Shown piece after piece: positions 62,577 through 64,000 of a stretch of 64,000 nt of DNA (position 1 is its first letter; each line of letters opens with the position of its first letter). The DNA is from Ktedonobacter racemifer DSM 44963 (GTDB taxonomy: Bacteria > Chloroflexota > Ktedonobacteria > Ktedonobacterales > Ktedonobacteraceae). A program made the translations under genes and the position numbers. The notes beneath the pieces are model-generated. The model searched no databases. It was not told where the DNA came from and saw only the letters and a program-made list of their open reading frames with translations. The DNA is taken from positions 1,054,001 to 1,118,000 of the forward strand of contig NZ_ADVG01000004.1 in the NCBI RefSeq assembly GCF_000178855.1, in the 5' to 3' direction.

Positions 62577-62577
62577 C
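62469..62577. repeat. 24-bp inverted repeat with 61-bp loop
   Basis: Perfect arms at 62469-62492 and 62554-62577 (GCTAAGGGGACTCACGCC and its complement). It overlaps the end of the transposase remnant. It may be a separate foldback element inserted there or part of the transposon end. The following 62578-63049 stretch shows nothing I can support. Confidence 0.8.
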
Positions 62578-63049
62578 AGCCTGTTGACAGTCGTTGGCTT
62601 CCTTTTCCTCGGACAAGCTTGCTTCTCCGAAGAGCGCTTCCTGCCTTCTTTTCCTGGTTGTTCCTCACTTCTGCCTCACTTCTACCTTTTTTGCACCCTA
62701 TCTCGTTGGTTTTACCATTTCTCACGCGCCAGGCATCCAGTTCTGCACGACTTTTGTTCCTCAACTCAGCATTAGCTCTTCAACAATCTCGTTGCGCAAG
62801 TCGTGGGTTGGAAGATGCATCGGCAACGTACCCCGATTATTACTTCGCCCAGAGGAGGACTAAGCCACAGCCTCGGCAGCCAGTGCTACCGAGTTTTTTA
62901 CTAACATACTGATGTGCTCGTGCAGCGTGGGATAAAAGCCTTAACATCTAGAATTTCGCTACGGCAACTGTAGCTTGCACGAGAAGTGAAAGTCCTAGCT
63001 AATGATTCAAGTAATCAGTGACAACGATACTGTGATGCCAGGCGAGATT

Positions 63050-64000
63050 TTAGCTCGCACCTTGCTGTGGAATTACTTTAAAAGTAAAGACATCTTCAAG
63101 TTCATCAGCAAACACATAGTAATACTGCTCAAGCTCGTTTTTATACCGGTGCCGGAGGTAACTGATGAACGCCCAGGTAGGCATTTCTGGATCATCCCAG
63201 TAGCGTCGTACCATATCTGCTAATTCGTGCGTCTTCAGCAGATATGCAAGCTCCTCCAGCTCATTCACCGAACATACAATAAACGGAGCTTGCTGCATTA
63301 GGTCAGGGTCAAGCCTCACCTGCAATAACCTTTCCTTGACAACACCCCGGAGCGCTTCAAGCTGAGGGCCCATTAAGTGCCAATTTTCTAAGGTAACCAC
63401 GCAAACAAATGGCTGTTTTGCCGGATCGTAGGGATACTGCTGCAGCTTGTACTTACGATTTTTGTATGCTTCAAGGGCTTGGTAGGATTGCGCGACTGCA
63501 TCACCAACCACCTCTAACTGGGCATGTAGCTCACTATCATCTTGAATAGTAGTCCGAGCACCGATGGTCATACGTTTTGTTTTGCACTCAACAAGCATAA
63601 AAGCGCTGGGCTGGTCAATAATCCAATCGGCACGTTTGGGTCCAGAGTTGGCCTCTTCAGGGTAGATTGTCGTCGATGTTCCCTTCAATGTCTTCTCAAG
63701 CATATCACCAACATAGTCTTGGAATGATGCACCAAAGGCCTGATCGAAGCCTCGTTCTCGTATAAGATCGTAGAATAAACCCGAGGTGATACGCCAGAAA
63801 AGCAGCGTAGGCACAGGACAAATATGCGCCTGTCGCCCGTTCAATGCTGTAAAAATTAACGGATGGCTCTGAAGAGCGTGGAACTGATACATGAACGTAT
63901 CATCAAGTTTACGTTCAGCCGCTAAGCGCTGCTTCATCTCTTTCATAGACAAAGAATACAGCTTCATAAACTGGTCGTAGTCGGCATGGGTGACGCCCGG
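63050..64000 (-). CDS. PD-(D/E)XK nuclease-like protein, 5' end outside window
   Basis: The frame is open to the right edge (upstream codons read PGVTHADYDQF before the ATG at 63967), so the N-terminus lies outside. The visible 316 residues contain a likely PD-(D/E)XK active site: RADWIIDQPS then MLVECKTKRM, Asp114 with Glu127 and Lys129 counted from the visible ATG. Just before it is FGASFQDYVGDMLEKTL, a helix typical of this fold. Restriction enzymes, defence nucleases and DUF-type nucleases share the core. The C-terminal third is helical and rich in Tyr/Leu. The family is not recognised. No adjacent methyltransferase is visible on this side. Confidence 0.65.
   Translation of the reverse strand, partial: PGVTHADYDQFMKLYSLSMKEMKQRLAAERKLDDTFMYQFHALQSHPLIFTALNGRQAHICPVPTLLFWRITSGLFYDLIRERGFDQAFGASFQDYVGDMLEKTLKGTSTTIYPEEANSGPKRADWIIDQPSAFMLVECKTKRMTIGARTTIQDDSELHAQLEVVGDAVAQSYQALEAYKNRKYKLQQYPYDPAKQPFVCVVTLENWHLMGPQLEALRGVVKERLLQVRLDPDLMQQAPFIVCSVNELEELAYLLKTHELADMVRRYWDDPEMPTWAFISYLRHRYKNELEQYYYVFADELEDVFTFKVIPQQGAS

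Noticed and set aside
62563..62912. Short plus-strand frames after the transposase remnant
   Set aside because: They are Ser/Phe/Leu-rich without start signals or domains and overlap one another.

Overview
The window reads as a stretch of chromosome from a soil-type member of the Ktedonobacteria (Chloroflexota). This is an inference from gene style, not from a marker gene: lone TnpB transposases, a MalT-like LuxR regulator, a zinc-ribbon polytopic membrane protein, a DUF4383 protein, PAS/GAF histidine kinases, mid-range G+C and frequent long perfect intergenic hairpins. I recognised no rRNA, tRNA, CRISPR array or prophage. Both window edges cut through genes.

Layout. 1-5.6 kb: an envelope group on the plus strand (repeat protein cut by the left edge, polytopic membrane protein, membrane protein with an acidic repeat tail, secreted clan GH-A glycoside hydrolase). 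5.6-7.7 kb: a cupin gene and a lone TnpB. 7.8-11.6 kb: zinc-ribbon membrane protein, PKD-domain protein and DUF4383 protein. 11.6-16.4 kb: a three-gene carbohydrate catabolic operon (Gfo/Idh/MocA oxidoreductase, DUF993, TIM-barrel isomerase) divergent from a LacI regulator, with two perfect palindromes between them. 16.6-22.3 kb: a 900-residue LuxR regulator, an unusually long TnpB-like protein, and a cupredoxin lipoprotein with a membrane partner. 22.6-28.0 kb: a molybdenum hydroxylase operon whose FAD subunit carries the extra four-cysteine insert of 4-hydroxybenzoyl-CoA reductase, followed by an aryl-CoA ligase of the phenylacetate-CoA ligase family. 28.1-35.1 kb: methyltransferase, sensor kinase, GntR regulator, small stress membrane protein, sulfatase, and a secreted HNH lipoprotein.

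35.3-43.1 kb is a plastic region: a foldback element sitting in the loop of an older hairpin, an intact IS630 element with a probable programmed frameshift, a response regulator next to a decayed kinase, an MFS/LysR divergent pair, an FMN-reductase pseudogene and a third TnpB.

43.4-57.5 kb is a long minus-strand catabolic island. One half holds 2-methylcitrate-type genes (PrpD, PrpF, an aconitase, a PrpB-like lyase) plus a carboxymuconolactone decarboxylase-family protein and a UbiD fragment. The other half holds a CoA-transferase, a MaoC hydratase and a CitE-type lyase, the same three families as the itaconate-degrading RipA, RipB and RipC. Broken genes are scattered through it (pyruvate oxidase, acetolactate synthase tail, fumarate-reductase-like flavoprotein, lactate-monooxygenase tail). 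A 133-bp element with TnsB/TniA-like ends lies beside the UbiD fragment.

57.5-62.6 kb is mostly dead transposon DNA (two IS630 remnants, a possible group II intron fragment, a frameshifted DDE transposase) around a YjbQ-family gene and a small unknown gene. The window ends in a putative PD-(D/E)XK nuclease-like gene that runs off the right edge.
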